Source of the DNA: Allorhizobium ampelinum S4
Lineage (GTDB): Bacteria; Pseudomonadota; Alphaproteobacteria; Rhizobiales; Rhizobiaceae
Direction of reading: 5' to 3'
Length of the DNA stretch: 64,000 nt
Assembly: GCF_000016285.1 (NCBI RefSeq)
Contig: NC_011988.1
Coordinates: 866,001-930,000, forward strand
The position numbers and the translations under genes were made by a program. Below the pieces are notes generated by a model. That model was given only the letters and a program-made list of their open reading frames with translations, was not told the origin of the DNA and made no database searches. Below are positions 17,655-27,131 of this stretch, one piece after another (position 1 is the first letter of the stretch; every line of letters begins with the position of its first letter).

Positions 17655-18653
17655 TCATTCCTGAACGCGGGTCAGATAGGCCGCCGTGGCGCCGGGATCG
17701 GGAATGATCGCGACGATCTTCATCTGGGCGATGGTCCGGTTCAGGGCAGCGTCCAGATGGGTGCCATGCATGGCCGCCGCCGCTGTGGTCGCCCCACGGG
17801 CCAGCAACTCGACGATCAGCCTAAATTCGGTAATCGTCGTCAGGTCGCCTGGCAGGCCGAGGCGGGCCAGCAGGCTGGTCGCCGCCGTCACTGGCAGAAG
17901 ATTGTTGCGGATCAATTCGCGCAGCTTCTCATTGGGCGTGGCGAGAATGCAGATGTCGATGAAGCCTTGCTGCATCTCCATGACATCTCTGAGGCCATCC
18001 CCGGCATGATCCCTCTCCAACTGCCGAAGCCGTTCCAGCAGGCAAAGCAGCGCCTCACTGTCGATATGGGGGGCAGCCGTCGTCAATGCCTGCGGCTCCA
18101 GCATGGCGCGCAGCCCGAAATGGTCCTTGATGGTCTGGGCGGTCAACGGGCCAGCGATCCAATGGGAGCTTTGGTTCTTGCGCACCAGTCCTCGTTCGCT
18201 CAGCCGCGCCAGCACATCGCGCACCACCGTGCGGCTGACATTGAAATGGCTGGCAAGTTCGGTCTCAATGATCCGGTAGCGACCAAACACCACGCATCCG
18301 GCCACATCGCGCTCAACGGTGTCGTAAATCCGCTCCCAGGAGGACCGGTTCTGCAAAGCGTCGTCGGCATGTTTGGCGACGGTCAGGCCAATGCTGCGGA
18401 TATCGGTTCTCAACGGCTCTATGCCAAACCCTGTCGGGCCGACGAGATAGCCGCGCCCGTGAAACCTATGCACCAGCCCGTCTGCCTCCAGCGCCTGCAA
18501 GGCGCGCTGTACCGGTGCGCGGGACGTTTGCAGGATCTCGGCGATATGGCCTTCCAACAGCACAAGCCCTTGAGGCAACAGGCCTTCGGCGATGTTGGAG
18601 CGCAGCACCGCCTCGGCAATTTCATAGCGGCGTTGGCCGGTTTGTGTCGTCAT
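17655..18653 (-). CDS. GntR family regulator with two winged-helix domains and FCD
   Basis: A 332-residue protein. Residues 8-72 form one GntR-like winged helix (LLEGHIAEILQTSRAPVQRA, then LEADGLVHRF). Residues 107-170 form a second (IIETELASHFNVSRTVVRDV, then LSERGLVRK). An FCD-type helical ligand domain fills residues about 180-315. Ordinary FCD regulators are near 220-240 residues with one winged helix. Convergent with the PxpA-like operon and divergent from the ABC transporter genes across 530 bases, which it most likely controls. Confidence 0.85.
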   Translation of the reverse strand: MTTQTGQRRYEIAEAVLRSNIAEGLLPQGLVLLEGHIAEILQTSRAPVQRALQALEADGLVHRFHGRGYLVGPTGFGIEPLRTDIRSIGLTVAKHADDALQNRSSWERIYDTVERDVAGCVVFGRYRIIETELASHFNVSRTVVRDVLARLSERGLVRKNQSSHWIAGPLTAQTIKDHFGLRAMLEPQALTTAAPHIDSEALLCLLERLRQLERDHAGDGLRDVMEMQQGFIDICILATPNEKLRELIRNNLLPVTAATSLLARLGLPGDLTTITEFRLIVELLARGATTAAAAMHGTHLDAALNRTIAQMKIVAIIPDPGATAAYLTRVQE

Positions 18654-19183
18654 GGCGCAGGCTGTTCCCGTTGGTCTGCTATCTCTGTAAGGCGAAAACC
18701 GCTTTCGAGACTAGAGGTATAAAAATCAGAATGCGCATGAAGCATCTAATTTTTGGATATCGTGTGCAATAGTCATTTTTAAACGCATGTCTGGGTTGGC
18801 CAAAGTGTGAGCCTTCCAGATGCCATTGAAGGCGTCCAATTGAAAAGAATCCGAAAAATCGGCAGGTAATGTCGGTTTTTGCAGACCGGCCTGCGCTTTT
18901 TTGTTGAGATTTGTAGGGTGTACGCTAGTGGAATCCTTGGTGTTTTACCCTAAAAATCAACTGAATTTAAAAATCATAAAAAAGTATATTGAATACAAAA
19001 ATCATCCATGCCATGCTTCGTCTGTATCGTGCCAATAGAAGCACGGACAAGCGGAACGAATAGAAAAATGCCCGATTGCCGATTCCTGTGATGCGCCTTT
19101 GCTGAAGGGCGCAAGCGCTCTTCCTGTGTTTACCGGGAGGGTGTTCGGGTGCGGCTGGCTGGGCGCAACTGGCGAGAACCGAC
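18654..19183. promoter_or_regulatory. 530-base control region with four AAAAATCA boxes
   Basis: There is no credible gene here. AAAAATCA occurs at 18721, 18952, 18969 and 18997; the last three lie within 53 bases. The first is next to the GntR gene start and the others face the ABC operon, so they are candidate operators for the two-domain regulator. The stretch is AT-rich relative to its flanks. Confidence 0.4.
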
Positions 19184-20257
19184 GTGACATCCGTGCTCGA
19201 GCTACATAATCTGGTCAAGACCTATGGCGACACACGCGCCCTGGATGGCTTGAGCCTTTCGCTGCCCGACAATCATTATATTTCTCTACTTGGCCCAAGC
19301 GGATCGGGAAAGACAACACTGCTCCGGGTGATTGCCGGTTTCGAGCGCTGCGAGGGCGGTTCTATCCGCTTTGCCGGACAGTCGATGCAGGACGTGGCGC
19401 CGCATCGCCGTGGCATCGGCTTCGTCTTTCAGAATTTCGCGCTGTTTCCACATCTGAGTGTGCGGGAAAATATCGCCTTCGGCCTTGCCAATCGTGAGGT
19501 GGCACCGGTGACCAATGCTGGCGAAGTGGCCGACAGGGTGCGTGACATCATCGCGCTTGTTGGCTTGCAGGGCTTGGAAACCCGCGCCGTTACCCAGATT
19601 TCCGGTGGCCAGAAACAGCGTGTTGCCTTGGCCCGCACCCTGGTTACAGAGCCGAAAATGGTGCTGCTGGACGAACCGCTTGGCGCACTGGACGCCAATC
19701 TGCGCGCCCGGATGCGCAATGAGTTGCGCGACATCCGCGAGCGCTGCGGCGTTACCTTCCTGCATGTTACCGGCAGCGAGAGCGAGGCGCTGGCCATGGG
19801 CGACATGGTTCTGGTGCTGGATCGTGGGCGGACTGCCCAGACCGGCAGTTCGGACACGATCTATAACCGTCCCATTTCCGCCGATGTGGCGCGCTTCCTG
19901 AATTGCTACAATCTGTTTTCCGGCGCTGTGGATGGCAACAGTTTCGTTGCCCCAGCAGGCCGCCTGCCGCTCGGCGGTTTCAGGCAATCCGCTTCGACAC
20001 CCGCCTACGCCATTCGCCATGACCGCATCTCCATCCGTCCTGTTATCGCCGAGCGCGGCAGTGATGAAGTGGCTATCGAAGCCAGCTTTCTGGCTGAGGA
20101 ATATACCGGTTCGGCGGTCTATTCGTTTTTCTCGGCCGATGACGGCTCTGTCTTCGAAGTGGAAACCCATTTGAGCAAGGACGCCCGCCCGATCCTCGAA
20201 CCGCAGACCCGCTACGCGCTGGTCTGGAACAAGGAGCACGCCCTTGTCTATGCATAA
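19184..20257 (+). CDS. ABC transporter ATPase, polyamine type, lacking the switch histidine
   Basis: A 357-residue PotA/UgpC-type ATPase with a C-terminal TOBE-like region. Walker A is GPSGSGKT (37-44), the signature is ISGGQ (139-143) and Walker B is LLDEP (161-165). The H-loop normally reads VTHDQxEA; here it is VTGSESEA, so the switch histidine is glycine (about residue 197). The start is GTG at 19184. It is the first gene of a long plus-strand run and overlaps the first permease by 8 bases. A second ATPase with an intact histidine is encoded at 25039. Confidence 0.9.
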   Translation: MTSVLELHNLVKTYGDTRALDGLSLSLPDNHYISLLGPSGSGKTTLLRVIAGFERCEGGSIRFAGQSMQDVAPHRRGIGFVFQNFALFPHLSVRENIAFGLANREVAPVTNAGEVADRVRDIIALVGLQGLETRAVTQISGGQKQRVALARTLVTEPKMVLLDEPLGALDANLRARMRNELRDIRERCGVTFLHVTGSESEALAMGDMVLVLDRGRTAQTGSSDTIYNRPISADVARFLNCYNLFSGAVDGNSFVAPAGRLPLGGFRQSASTPAYAIRHDRISIRPVIAERGSDEVAIEASFLAEEYTGSAVYSFFSADDGSVFEVETHLSKDARPILEPQTRYALVWNKEHALVYA

Positions 20258-21149
20258 TCAAGCCCTTAGCGAAACCGTCGTCGCAACAGCGGAACCTGCC
20301 GCCAAGCCGTCGCGCATCTCCTTCTGGCTGGTGCTGCCGGGTGTCATCTGGATGCTGCTGTTCCTGGTGCTGCCGATGTTGATGATGGTCTATGTGTCCT
20401 TCTGGACGCAGACCACCTTCACCATCAAGCCGGTGTTGACGCTGCAAAGCTGGATCACCTTCTTTTCCAGCGATACCTATCTGGGCGCGCTCTGGACCAC
20501 GGTCAGGATCTGGCTGCTGGTGCTGGTAGCGACCTTGGCTGTCGGCTATCCGGCGGCGCTGTTTGTCGGGCTGTTCGTCAAAAACAAGACGTTGCAAACC
20601 GTGCTTCTGGTGCTCTGCGTCATTCCGTTCTGGACCTCTTTCCTGATCCGCGTCCTCGCCTGGCGGCCAATGCTTGGCAAAGAAGGGGCGATCAACATGA
20701 TCCTGATGAAGCTTGGCATTGTCAGCCATCCCATCGAAGTCCTGCTGTTTTCCGAACTGTCTGTGATCATCGGCATGACGCAGATCTATTGCGTGTTCAT
20801 GGTCGGTCCCATCGCCTTCATGCTGGGACGGATCGAGCCGGCAATCATCGAGGCGGCGCAGGATCTCGGGGCCGGTTTCTGGCGGATCTTCCGCACCATC
20901 ATCCTGCCGATGTCGATGCCGGGCGTGGTGGTGGGCGCGATCTTTGTCTCGGTCATGGTTCTCGGTGAATTCGCCACCTCGGCGGCACTGTCGGGCCGCA
21001 AGGTCAATCTGCTCGGCAATATCATTGTTACCCAGGTGGGCTCTTTGAAATGGGCTTTCGCGGCGGTGGCGGGCGTTGTGCTGACCCTGCTGATGGGGCT
21101 GGTTGTCGCGGCGCTGCTGCGGGTCGTCGATCTCAGGAAGGAGTTGTAG
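20250..21149 (+). CDS. ABC transporter permease, PotB-like
   Basis: A 299-residue inner-membrane permease with about six membrane segments; the first is near residue 25 (LVLPGVIWMLLFLVLPML). The permease loop EAAQDLGAGFWRIFRTIILP (EAA motif) is near residue 210. Start ATG at 20250 is preferred over a TTG six bases before; it overlaps the ATPase gene. Together with the next permease it should form the membrane channel of a polyamine/opine-type importer. The substrate cannot be read from the sequence. Confidence 0.9.
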   Translation: MHNQALSETVVATAEPAAKPSRISFWLVLPGVIWMLLFLVLPMLMMVYVSFWTQTTFTIKPVLTLQSWITFFSSDTYLGALWTTVRIWLLVLVATLAVGYPAALFVGLFVKNKTLQTVLLVLCVIPFWTSFLIRVLAWRPMLGKEGAINMILMKLGIVSHPIEVLLFSELSVIIGMTQIYCVFMVGPIAFMLGRIEPAIIEAAQDLGAGFWRIFRTIILPMSMPGVVVGAIFVSVMVLGEFATSAALSGRKVNLLGNIIVTQVGSLKWAFAAVAGVVLTLLMGLVVAALLRVVDLRKEL

Positions 21150-21150
21150 G

Positions 21151-21996
21151 ATGAATTCCGGAGCGGTCAAACTGGGACTTTGCGTCTATACCACGCTGTT
21201 TCTGGTGTTTCTCTACGGGCCTTTGGTGGTTCTCGCCATCCTGTCCTTCCAGACGGGACCGGAAGGCGGTCCGCAATTTCCGATCATCGAATGGTCGGTC
21301 TATTGGTACAAGCACCTGTTCGGCCTGACGCCGCCCTCGCGCATTGCGCCACTGCCGATCAACGATGCCTTGGTGCGGTCCATGGGGCTGGCGGTGATGA
21401 CGATGATCGTCTCCACCGTGCTGGGGGTTATTTCGGCGCAGGCCTTTCGCAGCCGGTTCAAAGGCTCCGGCCTGGTCTTCTACCTGATCGTGCTGGGTAT
21501 GATGGTGCCGGGTGTGCTGGTCGGGCTTGGCATGGCGCTGGTTGCCAATACACTGGGCATCGACCGGCACTGGTGGGGTACCGCCTTCGTGCTGCATGTG
21601 GTCTATACCTTCCCCTTTGCCTTCCTGGTGATGCTGGCGATTTTCAATCGCTTCGACCCAAGCGTCGAGGAAGCGGCCTGGTCGCTTGGCGTCAGCCCGA
21701 TGCGGACGTTTCGCAAGATCACCTTTCCACTGATCTTTCCGGGCGTGCTGTCGGCCATGCTGTTTGCCTTCACGCTGTCCTATGACGAGTTTTCCCGCAC
21801 GCTGTTTGCCTCTGGCCGCGATCTCACTTTGCCGCTGGCGATCTATGGAACGTTTTCGGTGGAAGTCCATCCGAATGTCTTTGCCTTCGGCGTGCTGACC
21901 ACGCTGTTTTCCTTCGCGCTGCTTGGCACTTACGCCGTGCTGATGGGGCTTTCAGTGCGCCGCGCCCGGCGCATCGCCGTGCAGGAGGATGCATGA
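21151..21996 (+). CDS. ABC transporter permease, PotC-like
   Basis: A 281-residue permease with about six membrane segments and the EAA loop EEAAWSLGVSPMRTFRKITFP near residue 175 (first motif residues EEAAWSLG). Start at 21151 follows an AGGAG site and is one base after the previous stop. Partner of the PotB-like protein. The gene overlaps the next dehydrogenase gene (ATGATG at 21993), indicating one operon. Confidence 0.9.
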   Translation: MNSGAVKLGLCVYTTLFLVFLYGPLVVLAILSFQTGPEGGPQFPIIEWSVYWYKHLFGLTPPSRIAPLPINDALVRSMGLAVMTMIVSTVLGVISAQAFRSRFKGSGLVFYLIVLGMMVPGVLVGLGMALVANTLGIDRHWWGTAFVLHVVYTFPFAFLVMLAIFNRFDPSVEEAAWSLGVSPMRTFRKITFPLIFPGVLSAMLFAFTLSYDEFSRTLFASGRDLTLPLAIYGTFSVEVHPNVFAFGVLTTLFSFALLGTYAVLMGLSVRRARRIAVQEDA

Positions 21997-22742
21997 TGGA
22001 AAAGTCTGCTTTCCCTTCTGCTATTGTCACCGGAGCGGGTTCCGGCATCGGGCGAGCCATTGCACTCCGGCTGGCAAAAGACGGGTATGGCGTGTTGGTC
22101 AACGATCTTGCCATCGACCGTGCGAACGCTGTCGCCGATGAGATTGTGGCGTCGGGCGGCAAGGCCTCGGCCTATGCCGGTGACGTCTCCCACGAGACAG
22201 AAGCGGCCGCCATTTGCGCTGCCGCTGTCGTCGCCCATGGGCCGGTGGCGCTGTTGGTCAACAATGCGGGGATCGCCCATCAATCGCTGTTTGAGCATCT
22301 TGAAGTCGCTGATTTCGACCGGATGTTTGCAGTGCATGTGCGCGGTAATTTCCTGATGACCCGCGCCGTGTTACCTCCGATGCTGGAGCGGGGAGACGGC
22401 GTGATCGTCAATATTGCCTCGCAGCTTGGCCAGATCGGTGGCGTCGAACTGGTGCATTATTCCGGCGCAAAGGCAGCCATTATCGGCATGACCAAGGCAC
22501 TTGCCCGTGAAGTCTCCTCCCGTGGCGTGCGTGTCAATGCGGTTGCTCCCGGCCCAATCAATACGCCGCTGGTCATGGGCCTTTCGGAAGACTGGCGGAA
22601 TGCCAAGCGAGCCCAATTGCCGCTTGGCCGGTTCGGCGAACCGGAGGAAGTGGCCGCCGCCGTCTCCTTCCTTGCCTCCCCGGATGCCGCCCTGTTCGTC
22701 GGCCAGACACTGGGGCCGAATTCCGGCGATGTGATGCTTTGA
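21993..22742 (+). CDS. SDR family oxidoreductase 1
   Basis: A 249-residue classical short-chain dehydrogenase: the cofactor motif TGAGSGIG near residue 12, NNAG near residue 88, and the catalytic YSGAK (Tyr and Lys) near residue 155. It should oxidise a hydroxyl or reduce a carbonyl with NAD(P). Its start overlaps the permease stop, so it is co-expressed with the transporter and probably acts on the imported compound. It is one of two SDR genes in tandem; they are different enough not to be a recent duplication. Confidence 0.9.
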   Translation: MMEKSAFPSAIVTGAGSGIGRAIALRLAKDGYGVLVNDLAIDRANAVADEIVASGGKASAYAGDVSHETEAAAICAAAVVAHGPVALLVNNAGIAHQSLFEHLEVADFDRMFAVHVRGNFLMTRAVLPPMLERGDGVIVNIASQLGQIGGVELVHYSGAKAAIIGMTKALAREVSSRGVRVNAVAPGPINTPLVMGLSEDWRNAKRAQLPLGRFGEPEEVAAAVSFLASPDAALFVGQTLGPNSGDVML

Positions 22743-22761
22743 ACCCTGAAGGAAGAGACAG

Positions 22762-23529
22762 ATGAGCAACCAGAACCAGCGGATCGTCATCATAACTGGA
22801 GCCGGGATCGGCATCGGCGCTGCCGCGGCTAAAGCCTTTGGTGCGCTCGGCGATCATGTCGTCGTCACCGATATTTTGGACGCCGAAGGCGAGGCGGTGG
22901 CGCAGGCCATTCGCGCTGCTGGCGGCTCGGCAGAGTTTCATCATTATGACGTGCGCTCGACACCAGCAGCCGATGCGCTGGTCGCCGATATCGAGGCACG
23001 GCTTGGCCGGATCGATGTGGTGGTCGCCAATGCAGGCATTGCGCATCGCGTGCCGCTGAAAGAGCTGACCGATGAAAAATGGGACCTGACCTTCGATATT
23101 GATCTCAAGGGTATCTTCCGCCTCGTGCGGGCGGCTACGCCTGGGATGCGCACCCGCAAAAGCGGGGCGATTGTCGCGCTGTCGTCGATCATGGGCATCG
23201 CCTATGGCTGGGATGAGCATGTGCATTATTCCGCTGCAAAATCCGGGGTGATCGGACTGGTGCGCGGTCTGTCCGTCGAGCTTGCCCGCGAAGGGGTGCG
23301 GGTCAACGGCATTGCCCCGGGCTATATCCGCACCGCGCAATTGCTGTCGGAGGAAAACTCGCTGGGGCCGGTGGGAGCGGAAAAAGCCGCCGAAATCATC
23401 CCGATGGGCCGTCTCGGAACACCCGACGATATTGCCGATGTCATCACTTTCCTTGCCTCCAATGCGGCTCGCTACATGACCGGCCAGGTGCTGGTCGTCG
23501 ATGGAGGACTGCTGGTTGGGCGCTACTGA
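22762..23529 (+). CDS. SDR family oxidoreductase 2
   Basis: A 255-residue classical SDR: TGAGIGIGAAAA at residue 12 (a TGxxxGIG cofactor loop), ANAGIAH near residue 92, active-site YSAAKSG near residue 158. It lies 19 bases after SDR 1 with a GGAAGAG ribosome site, and 67 bases before the binding-protein gene. It probably catalyses a redox step in the same pathway as its neighbours. The substrate is not evident. Confidence 0.9.
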   Translation: MSNQNQRIVIITGAGIGIGAAAAKAFGALGDHVVVTDILDAEGEAVAQAIRAAGGSAEFHHYDVRSTPAADALVADIEARLGRIDVVVANAGIAHRVPLKELTDEKWDLTFDIDLKGIFRLVRAATPGMRTRKSGAIVALSSIMGIAYGWDEHVHYSAAKSGVIGLVRGLSVELAREGVRVNGIAPGYIRTAQLLSEENSLGPVGAEKAAEIIPMGRLGTPDDIADVITFLASNAARYMTGQVLVVDGGLLVGRY

Positions 23530-23596
23530 CAGGAACAATCAACAACAACAAAAACCGGCAAAGCCGGATCGGGAACTCAAAAACTGGAGAACTGCC

Positions 23597-24829
23597 ATGT
23601 CATTACTCGAATTAAACCGCAGATCGCTTCTCAAACGCTCCACCGGCATGATGGCGCTGGCCATGGGGGCGGGGACACCCTTCCTCTCGTCGCGGGCGGC
23701 CTATGCCCAGGCAACCAGCCTTGCCAGCCAGCAGCTCCGCACCATCGGCCTTTCGGTGACGGTGCAGGAACGCATTCTCAATGACTTCAAGAAAGCCTCC
23801 GGCGTCGGTGGCACATCCGGCACGGCGGCAACCTTCCCGGATGCGCAGACCAAGATCCTGTCTGGCTCGAAAGATTACGATTGCTGGGAAATCATCGCCG
23901 AGCGCCTGCCTGCCATCGTCATGACCAACAATGTCGAGCCCGTACCGGCCTCCGGCTTGAAAAATTGGGCGAATATCCGCGACACCTTCACCAAGCCATC
24001 CGACAAATGGGACTTGAAGGCGCAGATCGTTGGACAGATCTGGGCTGATGAAGGACAGACGACACTGAACATGGTGCCAGCCGTCTATAACTACGATTCC
24101 ATCGGTTATAACCCGGATGTTGTCTCCGCCGAAGAGGCCAATAGCTGGGCGGCGATTTTCGACAAGAAGTGGAAGGGCAAGTCCGGCCTCAACACCGATC
24201 CGCTGATTGCCTTTGGTCAGGCGATCATGGCGATGAACACGCTTGGCCTGCTCAACGTCAAGAACCCCGGCAATCCAAGCGCCAAGGAAATCGACGAGGC
24301 CGCCGCCTTCCTGGTGTCGAAGAAGAAAGAAGGTCAGTTCCGGGCACTGTGGGGTGATTTCGGCGAACTGGTCAACCTGATGGCCTCAGGCGAAATGGTG
24401 GTTTGCGATGCCTGGCAGCCTGCGGTCATGGCGGTGAAGGCGCAGGGCAAGTCTTGCAAATATGCGGTGCCGAAGGAAGGCTACCGCGCCTGGGCCATCG
24501 GGCCGTCGATGATTGCAGGCACCACCAACAAGGAAGCCGTCACCGCCTATGCCGATTACTGGCTGTCTGGCGAGCCGGGCATTGCCGTGTCGGAGCAGGG
24601 CTATTACTCGCCCTCCACCAATATCAAAAGCGTCATGGCACCGGAAAAATATGCCTTCTGGTACGAGGGCAAGCCTTGGACCGGCGCGCCGGAGCGCGGC
24701 ATCAAGGAAGGCGACCTGCGCGATGGCGGCTCGCTGGAAGAGCGCGCCAAAAACGTCGCTTATTGGCATCAATGGCCGGATGAATACGACCATCTGGTGC
24801 AGAAGTGGGACGAGTTCCTGAACGCCTGA
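23597..24829 (+). CDS. ABC transporter substrate-binding protein, exported
   Basis: A 410-residue PotD-like binding protein. The N-terminus carries a twin-arginine style signal (RRSLLKRSTG, then a hydrophobic stretch, cleavage probably after AYAQ near residue 37). It is the only exported binding protein of this transporter. A homologous protein without any signal peptide is encoded at 28547; they share segments such as GYRAW and QGYY. Start 23597 (MSLLELN) has CTGGAGA upstream. The ligand is unknown; the fold is shared with polyamine, Fe and opine binders. Confidence 0.9.
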   Translation: MSLLELNRRSLLKRSTGMMALAMGAGTPFLSSRAAYAQATSLASQQLRTIGLSVTVQERILNDFKKASGVGGTSGTAATFPDAQTKILSGSKDYDCWEIIAERLPAIVMTNNVEPVPASGLKNWANIRDTFTKPSDKWDLKAQIVGQIWADEGQTTLNMVPAVYNYDSIGYNPDVVSAEEANSWAAIFDKKWKGKSGLNTDPLIAFGQAIMAMNTLGLLNVKNPGNPSAKEIDEAAAFLVSKKKEGQFRALWGDFGELVNLMASGEMVVCDAWQPAVMAVKAQGKSCKYAVPKEGYRAWAIGPSMIAGTTNKEAVTAYADYWLSGEPGIAVSEQGYYSPSTNIKSVMAPEKYAFWYEGKPWTGAPERGIKEGDLRDGGSLEERAKNVAYWHQWPDEYDHLVQKWDEFLNA

Positions 24830-24870
24830 CGAGACCGCCGTAGATCGGTTACTCGGTCTGCGTTCACCCA

Positions 24871-24978
24871 CCGTCACCCTCGGGCTTGTCCCGAGGGTCT
24901 ACTGCCGAGGGCCAAGCCATGATCGTCACCTGCATATCGCATCACGGCAGATGCTCGGCACAAGGCCGAGCATGACGG
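24871..24978. repeat. 108-base double-palindrome intergenic element (RIME1-like)
   Basis: Bounded by CCGTCA (24871) and TGACGG (ending 24978). It contains two hairpins: CCCTCGGG/CCCGAGGG (about 24878-24898) and ATGCTCGG/CCGAGCAT (about 24951-24973). The length and two-palindrome layout match the rhizobial RIME1 class as I recall it; identity was not checked. It separates the binding-protein gene from the second ATPase gene. Confidence 0.6.
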
Positions 24979-25038
24979 CACGTTGTGTGACGGACGTGGC
25001 ATCTGATCGCCCAAGAGGGCACCGCCTGGAGATTTAGG

Positions 25039-26148
25039 ATGATTTACGACCTGGAACTAATCGATGTGGGCAAGGTCTATGACAATGGCACCACGGCTGT
25101 CAGTGCCTTCAGCCTGGCGGTGAAAAAGGGTGAGTTCATCGCTTTTCTCGGCCCATCCGGCTGCGGCAAGACCACGACGCTGAGGATGATTGCCGGGTTC
25201 GAGGGGATTTCTTCCGGCGATATGATGATCAAGGGCGTGCGGATGAACGACGTGCCGCCCCAGATGCGTCCGACCGCGACGATCTTTCAGAATTACGCGC
25301 TGTTTCCTCATATGAGCGTGCGCCGCAACGTCGCCTATGGTCTTGAAGTCAAAGGCATGGCCAAGGCCGAGCGCGACCGCAAAGTGGAGCGGATCATTGC
25401 AACGCTGGGGCTTGAAGACATAGCCGAGCGCAAGCCGGAAAAGCTTTCCGGCGGCCAGCGCCAGCGGGTGGCCTTGGCGCGGGGATTGGTGATCGAGCCT
25501 GACATTCTGCTTCTGGATGAGCCGCTTGGCGCGCTTGACGCCAATCTGCGCAAGGCGATCCAGAACGAGCTGAAAATCCTGCAACGGACGCTGGGCGTCA
25601 CCTTCATCTTCGTTACCCATGCGCAATCGGAGGCGCTGGCGCTGTCCGACCGGGTGGTGGTGATGAATCAGGGCCGAGTCGAGCAGGTCAGCCCGCCGCA
25701 TCAGCTCTATACCCGGCCCGCCACGCCCTTTGTGGCGCAATTCATTGGCCGAAACGCGATTTTTAAAGGGCATGCCCGCGCCGATGGCACAGGCGACTTA
25801 CGGGTCGAGACCCCGGAGGGATTGCTTGCAGGCCTGGTCAATGGCCCGGTATCCGACGGTGGCCTCGCCAATCTCGTCGTTCCCGCCGAGGCCATTCAGG
25901 TTCATCATGGAAACCGCGAGCCGCTTGAGCGGGTGGCTGTGGCCCATGGTGGCAACGCGGTGCATGCCCGCATTCAACGTGCCGACGTCGTCGGTCATGT
26001 CTCGCATATCTCAGCGGTGCTGGCGGATGGGCGGTCTCTGTCTCTCGAAGCTCATGTCGAGAAATATCGCCCGGATGAGTTTCCGGTCGGCTCCGACGTG
26101 TTTCTGTCGTGGAAGCCTTCGGATGCCACCATTATCGCCGCACACTGA
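25039..26148 (+). CDS. ABC transporter ATPase, second copy, intact H-loop
   Basis: A 369-residue PotA/UgpC-type ATPase: Walker A GPSGCGKT (38-45), signature LSGGQ (136-140), Walker B LLLDEP, switch His in VTHAQSEA (about residue 194), and a C-terminal TOBE-like domain. There is no extra permease gene next to it, so it may share the permeases at 20250 and 21151 with the first ATPase, or replace it. The preceding 209 bases contain a palindromic repeat, so it may have its own promoter. Confidence 0.9.
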   Translation: MIYDLELIDVGKVYDNGTTAVSAFSLAVKKGEFIAFLGPSGCGKTTTLRMIAGFEGISSGDMMIKGVRMNDVPPQMRPTATIFQNYALFPHMSVRRNVAYGLEVKGMAKAERDRKVERIIATLGLEDIAERKPEKLSGGQRQRVALARGLVIEPDILLLDEPLGALDANLRKAIQNELKILQRTLGVTFIFVTHAQSEALALSDRVVVMNQGRVEQVSPPHQLYTRPATPFVAQFIGRNAIFKGHARADGTGDLRVETPEGLLAGLVNGPVSDGGLANLVVPAEAIQVHHGNREPLERVAVAHGGNAVHARIQRADVVGHVSHISAVLADGRSLSLEAHVEKYRPDEFPVGSDVFLSWKPSDATIIAAH

Positions 26149-26195
26149 CAGTTCCACACCTGATCAAAAAGTCTTTATCAAAAGGAGAAAACACC

Positions 26196-27077
26196 ATGGC
26201 AAAGGAAATCTTTTGCAGCTTCGGCATCGATGTGGATGCGGTGGCCGGCTGGCTCGGCTCTTACGGCGGCGAGGATTCGCCTGACGATATTTCCCGTGGT
26301 CTGTTTGCCGGTGAGGTCGGCGCACCGCGCCTGCTGAAATTGTTCGAACGCTTCGGTATCAAGACCACCTGGTTCATTCCCGGCCATTCCATCGAGACCT
26401 TCCCGGAACAGATGCAGGCTGTGGCCGATGCAGGCCATGAAATCGGCATTCATGGCTATACCCATGAAAACCCGATTGCCATGACCCGCGAACAGGAAAC
26501 CGAGGTGCTGGACAAGTGCATCGAGCTGGTCACAAGGCTGTCGGGCAAGCGCCCGACCGGCTATGTCGCGCCCTGGTGGGAATTTTCCAATGTCACCAAT
26601 GAATTGCTGCTGGAGCGGGGCATCAAATACGACCACTCGCTGATGCATAATGATTTTACGCCCTATTATGTGCGCGTTGGCGATAGCTGGACCAAGATTG
26701 ACTATTCCAAGAAGCCCTCCGACTGGATGGTGCCTTTGAAGCGTGGCCACGAGACCGACCTGATCGAAATTCCGGCCTCCTGGTATCTCGATGACCTGCC
26801 GCCGATGATGTTCATCAAGAAATCACCCAACAGCCACGGCTTCGTCAATCCGCATGATATCGAGCAGATCTGGCGCGACCAGTTCGATTGGGTCTATCGT
26901 GAAATGGATTATGCGGTTTTCCCGATCACCATTCACCCTGACGTTGCCGGACGCCCGCAGGTGTTGATGATGCTGGAGCGGTTGTTTGCCCATATGAGCA
27001 AGCATCCGGGGGTGAAATTCGTGACCATGAACGAGATCGCCGACGATTTCGCAAAGCGCTTTCCGCGCAAGAAGTAA
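26196..27077 (+). CDS. polysaccharide deacetylase family hydrolase (PuuE/PgdA-like)
   Basis: A 293-residue NodB-fold protein without a signal peptide. The metal Asp is in [12 protein letters not shown] near residue 12, and the HxxxH-type motif is in [11 protein letters not shown] near residues 85-95. This branch includes PuuE allantoinase and the Helicobacter PgdA, so it can hydrolyse C-N bonds of small molecules. Being cytosolic and beside a transporter, an amidase and a CobW metal chaperone, it more likely acts on an imported amide or cyclic amide than on cell wall. Start at 26196 follows AAAGGAG. Confidence 0.85.
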   Translation: MAKEIFCSFGIDVDAVAGWLGSYGGEDSPDDISRGLFAGEVGAPRLLKLFERFGIKTTWFIPGHSIETFPEQMQAVADAGHEIGIHGYTHENPIAMTREQETEVLDKCIELVTRLSGKRPTGYVAPWWEFSNVTNELLLERGIKYDHSLMHNDFTPYYVRVGDSWTKIDYSKKPSDWMVPLKRGHETDLIEIPASWYLDDLPPMMFIKKSPNSHGFVNPHDIEQIWRDQFDWVYREMDYAVFPITIHPDVAGRPQVLMMLERLFAHMSKHPGVKFVTMNEIADDFAKRFPRKK

Positions 27078-27131
27078 CAAGACGGGGAGGGGCGGCGCGA
27101 TGCCGTCCCTTGGCCGTAAAAGGAGAGTGTC

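Noticed and set aside
18967..19218. Minus-strand frame of 83 codons before the ABC operon
   Set aside because: No ribosome site, no family features, lies in an AT-rich control region.
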